Positions 19,889 through 30,308 of a DNA stretch of 64,000 nucleotides are shown here, piece after piece. A program made the translations under genes and the position numbers. Numbering within the stretch: position 1 is the first letter of the stretch; the number at the start of each line of letters is the position of its first letter. The notes beneath the pieces were generated by a model, which was not told where the DNA came from, made no database searches, and saw nothing but the letters and a program-made list of their open reading frames with translations. Origin of the DNA: Isochrysis galbana (Eukaryota; Haptophyta; Isochrysidales; Isochrysidaceae); contig CM030938.1 of assembly GCA_018136815.1 (NCBI GenBank), positions 718,128-782,127 of the forward strand. Reading direction: 5' to 3'.

Positions 19889-20055
19889 CTAGATGGATGG
19901 GAAATACGTGTTTACCGTATTTGGCTAGAAGCTAAATACATATGTATTTGGCTGTATTTGAAGCGCGTCCTGGGTGGCAGGCCTCGAATGTATTTGAAAT
20001 GTATTTGGTCGGAGGCCAAATGCATTTGCATTTGGCTGTATTTGAAATACTATAT
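19889..20055 (+). mobile_element. TATTTGGC MITE, truncated copy
   Basis: Begins CTAGCTAGATGGATGGGAAATACG and contains the paired TATTTGGC/GCCAAATAC words and the GCGCGTCCTGGGTGGCAGGC core seen in the complete copy at 60867-61049. The right terminal repeat is missing. 20060-20688 is otherwise unassigned, with a G run (20154-20175), a CCG run (about 20298-20325) and an AT-rich TATATCGTATATATAT stretch at 20623-20640 that could serve as a promoter for the next ORF. Confidence 0.75.
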
Positions 20056-20688
20056 ACCTACATGTTAAACTCAGTAGAATCGTCTCTAAACACAGCAAAA
20101 ACAGCCTGTTTTTGGCCATGGAAGAAACACAGTGAAACACAGTGGGAAACACGGGGGGGGGGGGGGGGGGGGGGGCGAACGTGCGCCCCGCCCTGCCCCC
20201 CTGACGCGCCCCCCCATGATCAACCCGAAACCTGACCGCGCCTCCCGCTCTGCCCGCGGCACCGCCTCACCGCCTCCGACCGCCCAGACGTGCCATCACC
20301 GCCGCCGCCGCCGCCGCCGCACCACGCACTTGAGAGCTCCTCAGCGCCCCTGGGACAGGGAGCGGTACCCCTCGTTGCCAAAATTCTGACATTGGTAAAG
20401 TCTGGCGTTCCGCTCTCTTCCCCGCCCCTCCGGGACTCTCAGCCCCCCTCCCCCTGGCGAGGGCGAGATCGCCCCCTCCCGTCCCCTCCGCTCCGCTTCA
20501 TCTCGACACGTCGTGCAAACCCCGCGATATTGGATAAATCGTGCTGTTTAAGTGAATGCCGCGAGCTTGTCGCCCGAACGCGATTCCAGCGAGGAGCCCT
20601 CGTGTATACTGTATTGATATTGAGTTATATCGTATATATATTGAAAAGACAAAGGGCAGAGTTTCCCGCCTTAATTATTTGTCAAGAC

Positions 20689-21636
20689 ATGTCGGAAGCT
20701 CCGCCCTTGGAGGCAGCTCAAGAGGCGACCACACCCGACCACACAGCCACAGGCACGTACGCACCACCAAGCAAGAAGGAGCAAGCATCGCGGGAGGCCG
20801 CCATATCGTCCGTGCTCACGGGACGATTCAGCTCGGTAAGGCAGGCCCTGCAGCAGTCAACGCTCTCCGAGGCGAGCGAGTACTGCACGTACAAAATTTT
20901 GAAAGAGCTGAAGGCCGACCCCGCTGCGCGCGCACTCATCGATATGGACAAGCGTGAGAAGCAGCAGCAGGCCGCCGCAGCCGTCGCAGCGTCGCTCACG
21001 GCCGCTCTGATCGAAAACGAGGAGGCAGTGACCTACGAATCGCTACCGATTCTCGAGAAAATCCAGGTCTACCCACGCGAAACGACCGCCGAGAACTACA
21101 CCACGCCATGCCTCATCAACTCGATGGAGCAGATGGGGATAGACGGAGGCATCATCGAAAGTGTGAAGCGCCGCTTCATGCGCTCGCGTGTGTCTCGCTG
21201 CAAGGTGAAGGAGCTCCTTGAAGGCGAGAAAGAAATTCAATTACAAATTCGGACGCTGGGCGATATGAACCTGCCGGTCGACCCTGGCCGAAAAAATTTT
21301 TTTTGCCGGATCTGGACTCGGCCGGCTGGCGGATGCCGGCTGGGCACACCTCCGTCTGGCGGATGCCGGCTGGAACCATCGGAGGGCCAAATCTGGCCTC
21401 TGCCGGGTGGCGGATGCCAGCTGGACCCATCGGAGGGCCAACCCCACAAAATCCCCCACATCATCTATTCATCACGCCTCCGCCTGAGCCTGAGCTCGCT
21501 CGCCCCCGCCCCTCCCCTTCCCCGCCTTTTGCGATGCTCTCGCCGCCCGGACACAGGCTCTCGCATCGGGGGGGGTGTTGCGGGTAAGGAAGGGGCCTTG
21601 TATGTACACTTGCCTCTTCCTATACGCCCCGATTAG
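20689..21636 (+). CDS. hypothetical protein, alpha-helical N-terminal half
   Basis: Not recognised. From ATG 20689 about 200 residues look like a real helical protein: MSEAPPLEAAQEATTPDHT, then REAAISSVLTGRFSSVRQAL, a Lys/Gln/Ala helix (KREKQQQAAAAV), and ILEKIQVYPRETTAENYTTP. After about residue 205 the frame runs into a GGCGGATGCCGGCTGG minisatellite (21320-21440) and low-complexity sequence, so the true protein probably ends or splices near 21290. An AT-rich stretch lies 50-70 bp upstream of the start. Confidence 0.45.
   Translation: MSEAPPLEAAQEATTPDHTATGTYAPPSKKEQASREAAISSVLTGRFSSVRQALQQSTLSEASEYCTYKILKELKADPAARALIDMDKREKQQQAAAAVAASLTAALIENEEAVTYESLPILEKIQVYPRETTAENYTTPCLINSMEQMGIDGGIIESVKRRFMRSRVSRCKVKELLEGEKEIQLQIRTLGDMNLPVDPGRKNFFCRIWTRPAGGCRLGTPPSGGCRLEPSEGQIWPLPGGGCQLDPSEGQPHKIPHIIYSSRLRLSLSSLAPAPPLPRLLRCSRRPDTGSRIGGGVAGKEGALYVHLPLPIRPD
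21318..21442 (+). repeat. minisatellite with GGCGGATGCCGGCTGG core
   Basis: Three core copies at about 21327, 21358 and 21410, with AACCATCGGAGGGCCAA-type sequence between. 21640-22980 beyond it shows C-rich sequence and no gene I can support. Confidence 0.75.
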
Positions 21637-22544
21637 GTTCCTCCGCGCGATTCCCCTCGTCCGTCGTGCCCCGACCCCCTCCCCCTCGCGCCATCTCGAT
21701 CGGCCCCCCCGCGGAAGCCCCTTCCCCTCTCTTCCCCCCCGAGTGCTCCCTTGAGTTTCCACCCCCTTTCCCGTCTACTATTTTCCCGCGCGCCCCCCCC
21801 CCCTTTGCGCGCGTGACGTTTTCCCCCGTGTCCTCCGAACGCTCTGCGCCATCGCCCGATCGCCCCTCGTGCCCCTCCCGTCTGCTCCTGTCCTCGCCCT
21901 CGTGCCACAGTGCTCCGTGATGACCGAGAGTGCACCCACGCCGTCCGACTTGTCCCCGCGTGCTACCTCAGTCCCTCTTCGCCCACCCTCCATGCCCCTT
22001 GTGGGTCAGACTTCTCATGTTATGTCTCATCTCTCTCTCACACCAAGCCACTCCACAGCCACAGCTCCACTTAGCTCACCACACATGTCGCGCCATCTCG
22101 TGAAGTGTATGAGCGCTCCCTACAGTGAGTGAGTGGGAGACGAAGGAACAGAGGCAGCTCAGCAGAGGGATGGTGGGCGGTGGGCGAGGGCGTCGAGAAC
22201 TGCTCACCGGCCACGGCAGTGGTCCGGCAGTGGTCCAAGATAATGTGCCACCATGGCCTCGCGACTCCCTCTCCCTCCCGGTCCACCAGAGCCCCTACTC
22301 CTCTCGCCTCGCGCTATTGTCAGACTTGTGTACAGCCATTTTGGGCCCGCTCCACCTGTTGCGACGGTCGTGTGAGAACGACGCGTGCGCGACGGGGCAA
22401 CGCTGGCAGGGCAGTGTGCCTGCGGTTCTGTCTCACCCGTGGGAGCCCTGCGGCAGCCCGCATAGTGGCTAGGCCAGCAGATGGGACGGATGCAGCCCAA
22501 TGAAAGCGGGAGTCCTGCCGGCACATCCCAAAAATAGAACGTCA

Positions 22545-22700
22545 AACTTTTGGCAACGAGGGGTAGTAGAAACCTGGCCCATAGTAGGTGTATTTATAGA
22601 GTATAGTATACGTATAGCCCCGAGTCTTAGATTTTTTTAGCAGCATATGAGCCTGAACCTCCAAGAGTCTTTTAGTCGCTGGGTCGACCACCCGTGAAAA
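22545..22700 (+). repeat. dispersed repeat pair member (partner 31748-31810)
   Basis: GGGTAGTAGAAACCTGGCCC, then ATAGTAGGTG and ATAGCCCCGAGTCTTAGATT. The partner at 31748 reads AGGTAGTAGATACCCGGCCC, then ATAGTTGGTG and ATAGCCCCGAAGTTTCAGAT. Same orientation, diverged. Function unknown. Confidence 0.6.
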
Positions 22701-22983
22701 CATAAGTACAACACCACCGCCCTCCACACTAAAGCGACTCGAAAGAAAACTCTCCGCTCGGCAAAGACAACGCGGCCCTTTGCTACGAAAATCGACAGCT
22801 AAGCACAAGCAAAAGCCGCCAACCTGAAGAAGGAGAGTCTGCAGGGAACACCGCTCTTGATGAGGCCCCAACACAGAGCAGCTCTGACTTGGCCGTATCA
22901 GCTTCGCTCGTACGGGTAAGGACCGTTTTAGTACACGCACCATGGATCACATGGGATTTAGTACCACGCGCCATGGCCCGCAC

Positions 22984-23886
22984 TCACAGCGAACAAGACT
23001 GTGGGTCGGGAATGACATTCATGTCTCCGTTCGGATCCGGCAAGTAGGAGTGGTTGTAGTTGTCGTGCAATATATTCACATAGCGGCAGCGGTCCTCCCC
23101 CATCCATGCAAGCATTTCATTGAAATGGGAAACTGTGAAGTTCTCGAGTGGCATCCAAAAACTTCGCCAAGAATCACCTCGGCCCCTCCACTCCACGTGC
23201 TTCTTCCAGGCGGTGGTTTGCATCTTCAGTTCCTGGAGTTCTTTCTCTTGAGCTATGGCATCATTGATCCACCCCAGCTTGGCCCAACTCTCCGACAATG
23301 CAGTCATGTCTGATCGCACATTGAAGATGAACCGTCCGCAAGGAAAGAGCATCGTTGCGAAGTCCAGGAGGAGCAGCGCGTGATCTCGCCCCGGATACGC
23401 AGAGGCCAAATCCGGCGCGATGTCCATCCAACGAATCTCCTTAAAACCGATGATTTTCCGATCTCCATGGTGTTTGTCTGTCGTCACTGCACTTGTCTCA
23501 TAACTGGCACGAATGGTGTCCTCAACGAATCGTTGTAGGTCGCACAATAGATTGTTCGGCGAGATTGCCTTCCGCATGAAGGGGCCCTGGAAGTAGGGTT
23601 GCAACGAGGCCGTACGCCACGGGCGTAGCGCGTCCGCGAGAAGGTTGCAGTCTTCTCCTCGCAGCTCTATGGCTGGGTGCGCATTAAGCATATTGAGCAA
23701 GGTGGTTGAGCCGGTCCTTCCGCCGAGCGAGACCACAAAAAGCCACCTGCGCTCGCACAGATCGCATCTCGTGGCAGCGAGGTCGTCATGCGGAGTCGGT
23801 CCCCATACATGAGGCCTGAAGTCGTGGCCCACGCTCGGCCACTCTGCCGGCAGAGGGCAAGTGGATGGACACCAGCTAGACAGCAT
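22984..23886 (-). CDS. sulfotransferase-family protein
   Basis: 300 residues from the ATG at 23886; the frame stays open upstream only through a C/G-rich low-complexity tract, so that extension is rejected. It probably transfers sulfate from PAPS to a sugar or other hydroxyl. Visible motifs: the 5'-phosphosulfate loop SLGGRTGSTTLLNMLNAHP (about residues 48-66), RGEDCNLL after it, and the 3'-phosphate region FIFNVRSDMTALSESW (about 176-191). No membrane anchor is seen in this exon; an upstream exon may supply one. A second sulfotransferase (30309-31271) and a GT47 glycosyltransferase (32177-33988) lie within 11 kb on the same strand. Confidence 0.75.
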   Translation of the reverse strand: MLSSWCPSTCPLPAEWPSVGHDFRPHVWGPTPHDDLAATRCDLCERRWLFVVSLGGRTGSTTLLNMLNAHPAIELRGEDCNLLADALRPWRTASLQPYFQGPFMRKAISPNNLLCDLQRFVEDTIRASYETSAVTTDKHHGDRKIIGFKEIRWMDIAPDLASAYPGRDHALLLLDFATMLFPCGRFIFNVRSDMTALSESWAKLGWINDAIAQEKELQELKMQTTAWKKHVEWRGRGDSWRSFWMPLENFTVSHFNEMLAWMGEDRCRYVNILHDNYNHSYLPDPNGDMNVIPDPQSCSL

Positions 23887-23989
23887 CGTGAGCAAGCGCG
23901 AGCAGCTGGTTGGTGGTCGGCCTGCAGGCAAGGCGCGGCCTGTGCCACTGGAGCGCCGAGCAGCTCGAGGAGAGGCTCGAGGCGCAGGG

Positions 23990-24895
23990 CAGCGTCCTCC
24001 AACCCCCAACCCCACCCCCTCCCCACCCAAATCCTCCGAGGGCCGTCGTCCAAAGAGGGAGCCCCTCGGCCCCCCCCCCCCCCCCTTGCCCGGCGGCCGG
24101 AGAGCTCTCCCTCTCTCCCCCTTTTGCCGCGCGCGGCTCTCTCTCTTCTCTCTCTTTCTCCCAAGTCCCTCGAATTCCCCTTTCCCGCCCTTCCCCCGCC
24201 CCGCCCCCCCGCCCCCCTTCCCCCGCCCCGCCCCCCCCCCCCGCCCCCCCTTCCGCCTCGACGAGATCGCATTGCGACCGACCGCCGGAGAGCCGCCGGG
24301 ACCATCCCCCCCCCCTCCCCCCCGCGTCCCCCCCCCCCCGCCCCTCCCCCCGCGCGTCCCCCCCCGCGCGCCCCTCTCCCCCCCCGCGCGGACGCGTCCG
24401 CATTGCGACCCCCCCCTTCCCCGGACCCCCCCCCCCGGCCCCCCCCCGCCCCTCCCCCCCGCGCGTCCCCCCCGCGCGCCCCTCTCCCCCCCCGCGCGGA
24501 CGCGTCCGCATTGCGACCCCCCCCTTCCCCGGACCCCCCCCCCGGCCCCCCCCCCGCCCCCCCCCGCGCCCCCCCGCGCGCGCCCCCCCGCCCCCCCGCG
24601 CGGACGCGTCCGCATTGCCAACCTCCCCCCCCCCCTCCCGCCCCCGTTCCCGTGGACCGACCGCAGGAGAAGTCGCCCCCCCCCCCCGCGCGCCCCCCGC
24701 CCCGGGACCCCCCCCCTCCCCTCCCCCCGCGCGGACGCGTCCGCATTGCGACCCCCTCGTCGAGATCCACGCTGATGGGGGCGTCCCCCCCGCGCCCCCC
24801 GCGCCCCCCCCCCCGCGCGTGCCCCCCCCCCCCCCCCGCCTCCCCCCGCGCGCCCCCCCCCCCGCGCCCCCCCCGCGCGCCCTCGGAGGCACCGC
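23990..24895. repeat. C-rich tract with four copies of a 14-bp palindrome
   Basis: About 900 bp of C runs interrupted by GCGGACGCGTCCGC, a perfect palindrome, at 24388-24401, 24496-24509, 24600-24613 and 24731-24744, each followed by ATTGC. All frames on both strands stay open (Pro/Arg or Gly/Arg), which is compositional and not coding. Confidence 0.85.
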
Positions 24896-25985
24896 CACCA
24901 TCACCACCCTAGTACTACTAGTATACTCATCGCACCTCCCTCCTCTCCCCGCCCTCTCTCTACTCTCTACTGTGGCAGGGGTAGGCGAACTCGGACGACG
25001 CCGTCGCAGAGAGGTGGCGCATCTCTCTCTCTACGATCTACTGTGTTCACGTGACGTCTGGCCCCTGGGGGGCGGTCGACTTACGCTCAGAACGAGAGTG
25101 AGAAGCGCGACTGACCTAGATACTAGATAGTAGATAGATGGATGTGGAAAACAGCAAAACAGCGGGTGACGGGTGAGGGTGAGGTCAAGAAGCACGGTGA
25201 AGACCGAAGACCGCTGTTTTTAGGAATCCAAACCCACATGTTACATGTGAAACACAGCCAAACCCAAACTCAAACCGAGAAAATACATTATGCCTTTGCC
25301 TTTGGCCGTCGAAACGCAATAAAAAGCAGTGAAAAAGAAAAAGCGAACAGCAGAGAGCACAGCGCAGAGCACGTCGTCGCCGTTCCCGATCTTGAATGAG
25401 CAGCCAACAATTACAGTAACAATAACAGCAATAACAAAGTTCGAGTAGTCGCGAATTTCGAGATCACAAAATCTGCAAACATGACACTGCTGAAATGGCC
25501 ATTTGAAATGGAAATGGTCTGCGCAAAAGGCAGCATTATTTTTATTTTACATGGTCCCCCCATATCTACCTGCCTCCCCCCCCCTTGGCGACCCCTCCCC
25601 CCCCCCACACCAAACCCGCTGACGTCGATGTGACCGCGGCATCGGTCGGTAGCAAAAACAAAGCGAACCTGGGGCTGATAGCGTCGCGGCCTCTGGCGAT
25701 GTCAATCAACGTCAACGTGCCGCCCACAGAGCGGCAGTCCCGCAGTAGCTTGTAGCCACAGCATCGTCTCAAGATCTTTTTCTTACTATTACCGTACCGA
25801 GCTGTAGAAGGCAGAATCTTCAGATGTTTTTAAGCAAGTAGCACGTGGCATTCAGTAATCGGTATCTCTTGCTCTTGACATTGGCATGCTAATGCTGACG
25901 CGATTGCACGTTTGAGTGCAGCGGGACGTGAAGTGTGAAGTGTGCTGAATAGGGAGAAGTGATAGAGCTACACTAGCTATAGATA
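24896..25985. other. intergenic, no gene recognised
   Basis: AT-richer than its surroundings, with AACAATAACAGCAATAACA-type simple sequence near 25410 and short C runs. I see no domain-like ORF. It lies downstream of the AP endonuclease gene, whose stop is at 25986. Confidence 0.6.
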
Positions 25986-27621
25986 CTAGACCTCTGATTG
26001 TCGTTGACCAAGATGGTTTGACTCTTCGCCGTGGTGTCTAGAAGCTGCCATTGATCCATCAAGTACCGGGGTGGAGTCGGGGAGGGCTTGGCGCAATTTC
26101 AAAACTACTGGGCAATGGTCCGATCCAAAGAATTGCACTCGCTCGGTACCATACCCCAGAATCTCGCAGCTGAGTAGGCGTGGCTTCAGCTCGTGGCTCA
26201 GGCAGAAGTAGTCAAGCCGCTGCGCCTGGGAAGAGGGGTCGCATCGATGTCATGGTGCGGAGCAATGAGGGATTCGACCCACACGCTTGGCGGTACAAGG
26301 CTAGCCATGCGAGTGTAGCAGTGACCACGGTGATTGACTCACGTAGACACAGCAGTGGTGGGGATGCACAGCACAGTGGCGGGGATGTGTCGCCTTCGCA
26401 TACCTTGCCTTCGAACCGGGCTGGTTGGTGGCGCCCCGGTGTCCTCGTGGTACCTCGCCACGTGAATGCATTCTCACTCCGATGAGGTGGAGGCGCTCCG
26501 GCTTGAATCGGAGACGGATGAAGTTCACGCCATGCGTCAAACAGGCCGACAGAATGAAGAATCTGGCCAAATCGATCGCGCTCGTTGTCCGAAAAACCGG
26601 GGATACCACGATCGCCTTGCGGTGTCACACGGTGATACTCCTCACGAGATGCAAATTCCGAATCCCCCCACCGAGAACGGAAGAAATCTTCATCGGTCGA
26701 GTCATCCGGTGTATGTGCCACATTGAGATCTCCGCACCACACGAATGGTACATTCGGGGCCATCTCACGACGAGCCAGGAGAAAGCCCAGGAGTTCCTCG
26801 TCCCACTCGCGGCGCTTTCTCACACCCTCGGGCTTCCAGGATCGATTCGGTACATACGTGTGTAAGACATCGAGGCCATCAAATCTCGCGAACTGAAAGC
26901 GGCCATCAGGATGATGAAAATTTTGAAGGGGAGGTGCTGGGTGATGGGCACCTGACGATGGACATGAGCCCGTCCCCTCGGACAGATTTGAGCCGGCCCC
27001 CTCCGTGCCGGATTCAGGATTCTCGATGTTCACATCACTTGCATGCGCGCGAAGGGCTGACATCGCAGACTCAACCGACGAGAATACGTCTGGGCGCCCA
27101 AGGGCCCGCTTGACCAACAGCAGGGTGCCAGCATGCCGCGAATTCGCAAGTGAAAAGAAAGCCCTATACCCTGCGGTGGGCGCGCATCCGAGCGGGCAGC
27201 TCAGTGCAGCAGAGACTCGTGAGGTGGGTGGACTCTTGTAGCGCCGAGGCTGGAGCAGGTGGCAGCGGACCGGGCGGGGCGGCCTCGTCTCACCGTCGAA
27301 GGGCGGGCGGTTGAGCACTTTGTCAAGCTTGACACTCTCGTCCTGTGCTGGCCTTCCGCGCACTCTCGGCTCCCTGGAGTCCATCTTTGCCGTCGGGTTG
27401 CTGCAGAAGGCGCGGACCCTCGCCTCCTGCACCGCGATCAGGTCGGGGCTCTGCTCCGAGACGAGCCTACCGAAGGAGACGAGCTGGTCGGCCTCGATTC
27501 GTGCCATCAGCCCATTGGCGTTCCAGCTCACCAGAATGCTGGGTGACCGCGCGCGCTCCTTCGCCCGTGACGATGGAGGGCTGCCCGAGGCCTTGCGCTT
27601 GCCGAGAAGGAAGCGATCCAT
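25986..27621 (-). CDS. AP endonuclease, ExoIII/APEX family
   Basis: Exon 1 is 26404-27621 and exon 2 is 25986-26225; the 178-bp intron (GTATGC...TCCCAG) joins phase 0 to phase 0 and restores EGKAQRLDYFCLS. 485 residues. The enzyme cleaves DNA 5' of abasic sites in base-excision repair. Catalytic motifs in order: SWNANGLMARI (Asn, metal), DLIAVQEAR (Glu), the TYVPN block, GDLNVAH (Asp/Asn pair), FTWRG, RLDYF and GSDHCPVVLKL (Asp-His). All key residues are present, so it is likely active. Between the QEAR and TYVPN blocks there are about 150 residues where typical members have 60-70, including an Arg/Pro-rich insert. The N-terminal LLGKRKASGS could be a nuclear signal. Confidence 0.9.
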
Positions 27622-27664
27622 CGCGCGCGCAGGTTCATCTTCTCTGGTCCATCTAACATTATAA

Positions 27665-27835
27665 TACTCTATAGAGTAGTTAGACTGTTCTAGTGGTTCT
27701 TCATCTAGTCCATCGAACGATCATCGAAATCTAATACTATTGGACTGTCCTGGTGGTTCATCTATCTAGTCCATCAGTCCATCTAATGCTTGGAAGACTG
27801 TTCTGGTGGCTCATCTAGTCATCTAATATACTAAT
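27665..27835 (+). repeat. 55-bp degenerate tandem repeat
   Basis: Three units at about 27689, 27744 and 27799, each containing GACTGT(T/C)CT(A/G)GTGG and TTCATCTAGTCCAT-like sequence. It lies just upstream of the AP endonuclease start, in its promoter or 5' UTR region. Confidence 0.75.
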
Positions 27836-27867
27836 ATTAGTAGAGAGACGAATCTTGTGATTGGTCG

Positions 27868-28340
27868 CCATGGAGGGGGGCCTCGCGCCTCGCGCCCCCC
27901 CCACTCCCACTCTCCACTCTCTCGACCCCCCTCATGGGGGGGCGAGAACCATCCAGCCCCCCTGCGCTGCCTCTTGCCTCTTGGCATGCAGAGGGGACTC
28001 ACCCAGACTGCCCAGACTCTCCCACAGAGCTGCGCACAGATCGCACGCCCTGGCCCGCGCTGGCTAGCCTGTCGCCTGTCGCTCCGACGCTCCGACCAAC
28101 CCCTCCTCCCCCTGGACCCCCCTGATCAGGAGCCCCCAGCCAGCTCCAGTCGACAGTCGACCGTCAGGGGCGCGAGAGCCAGCGAGGGAGAGGCAGGAGG
28201 CAGGAGGGGACAGGGCCAAGCCCCAGCCTCACCTCCCCCTGAGCTGTGCTCCCAGGCCCTTGCGATGCCACCTAGGGACCCTGAAGGTGGGTACGTCGCA
28301 GGCGCGCGCCATGGGCCAGAGCGCCGCAGGCCGTAGGGAA
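27868..28340 (+). mobile_element. probable family A retroposon fragment
   Basis: GGTCGCCATGGAGGGGGGCC start, CCCATCCTC-like Pro-rich segment, and the GCGCGCCAT...CGCAGGAGAGG-like block typical of the copies at 6718 and 39009, but more diverged. The terminal GACTATTAAAAGG sequence is absent. Similarity judged by eye. Confidence 0.5.
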
Positions 28341-30308
28341 GAGAGGAGGAAGAGGCAAGAGGGAGGGGAGGCAGGAGCGGCAGCTCTCCCCTCCGGCATA
28401 ACGTGTCTTCTTGCCTTGTTTAGGTAAAGGAGACCGGGGGCGCCAGAGCGCCAGAGCCAGGAAGAGAGGGCTGCGGCTCGCCGCGGCCATACTTGCTATG
28501 GCGAGAGAGTTTAGCGCTCTTGGCCCCTAGTTTCACGAGTAGCGCCCCCCCCCCCGCCCGGTTGTTTTGTTGTTTTACCCGAAAGGGGTTTTCCCCCAGC
28601 GTGGCCTCGAGGAGAGAGGGCGCGCTAGCGCTGGGGTGCGCAGGGTCGGTGCGTGCAGTGAAGGGGGGACAAATATCGAGGGGTGCCCCCTCCCCCCGGT
28701 ATCACTCGGACACCTGGCTCGTCAGGCATGGCGGGATTCGGGGACTGAAAAGTTGTGTCCAATTAGCTAGTGGGGTTGGGGTTGACTAGGATATGACATA
28801 AATTAATTTGTTCATTTACTTACTAATACTATTAGATTGTTCGAGTTTTCTTGTCCATGCTTGTTTAAACCTAGGGCCGAGGGGCCCTAGCCTTTGACGG
28901 AAACGACGCCCCTACCCCGCGATGGGGGTATGCGCGGTCGGTGCATGGCTCGTCTATCGAGGTGCCATCAACCCGAAATGCTGCGCCATCCTCGTCGCAG
29001 AAGTAAGTCATCCTCGGGTTGCAATTCGGCGGGTGGTAGAGCTGTTTGGATGCGTACTACCGATACTCCCCCACGGCCGGGAGCGGGTGATTTGGTCTTG
29101 CTGGCGCCCTTCGTTCGCGCCTCTGCCACCGCCATTACCACGATTGGTTTGCATGTGGCGGAGGCTTTGGTTGAGGGCCGCTAGAGGAGCAGCGATAGGG
29201 CGGAGGGCGGACACCTTTGGCCGATGGGATTGCTCGCGGCGATTGCCGAGTCCCCAGTGCCCCAAGTGCCGCAAAGTTGTCTCAAAGGGCAAATGGGTCT
29301 TCAATGTCATATACTACTATGTTTATGTTACCCCCCAAGAGCCAACGGCCCCAATGTTATACATGTTTATGTTACCCCCCAGGATGAGCCAACGGCATCC
29401 GATAGCTATCGGGGAGGCCCAGGAGCTATCGGGGGAAATATTTTGGGGGAGGCGTACCGGCTGGGCTGCCCACCGCTCTCGGTGGCTCCCGGTCCCCTCT
29501 ATTTTTGCTATGAGGGGACGCACCCGTCGTGTGTTTCGTAGTAAATCTAAAAATCAAGAGAGGATACATGAAAGAGCTGCGAAAGGAGGGGCGTGGCGGA
29601 GGGAGGACAGAGAAAGAGAGGTCAAGAAGGCGATAGAGCAACATATGTCAAAAGGGCGAGAGAGCAACTTATAATCGACAGGTACAGGGTATTTCCCGAG
29701 ATGCAGCAAGATCGCGAGATACCGGACGAATAGCGCCCGTCAGAGGAAGCCTCAGCTGCCGTCCTTCTCGATCAGCGGGGAATACCGCCCTTCGAGTGGC
29801 ATGGAGGCCTTCCCATGGGGTTTTCATGTTTAAGCCGTGAGGGCCCATGCCGCCTCGCCAGTGGGGGGAGACGCCGCAGCGGAGGGAAACTGAGGAAGGA
29901 GGAGTCATTATGTAAGGGAATGTTGATTCGTCTGGTGTGACATATATTGAGCATGCGGCTATAGTCGTAGGGCTAAGACTTGCTGTGTCTTAGACTTCTC
30001 TTCGTCCCTAGTCGTGCACAGCAAGTCTGCGAGCAACCTCATTCCGTATTCCCAATTACTTCCACCGCATAAAGTTTCGCCAATATCAACGGCCCTTGCA
30101 TCACGTAGTCTATCACGCAGTATAGGCCGCCTTGCCGGCGGCGATGTCATGCAAACTGCACCTGAAAGATCTTTCACCGCAATATACAGCCCCAGCACAA
30201 CAGAATTCGCCGCCGGCGCCGGTCGAGCCTTTAGGCGGTGTAGGTAAAAGTACTAGTAGTAGTAGAACGTAGTACAAGCTTACAGACAGGAGAGGTGTAG
30301 GGTTTGCT
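28341..30308. other. intergenic, no gene recognised
   Basis: Contains a C run (28545-28557), a short direct repeat of ATGTTTATGTTACCCCCC (about 29319 and 29364) each followed by GAGCCAACGGC, and several ORFs of 70-250 codons without domain-like pattern. Nothing is supported as a gene. Confidence 0.6.

Noticed and set aside
22984-24621. 545-codon minus-strand ORF including a Gly/Arg-rich N-terminus
   Set aside because: The part upstream of 23886 is C-run sequence in which every frame is open. Only the sulfotransferase portion has normal composition.
23667-25130. Several ORFs of 300-400 codons on both strands in the C-rich tract
   Set aside because: Pro/Arg or Gly/Arg homopolymer-like products from low-complexity DNA, with no motif.
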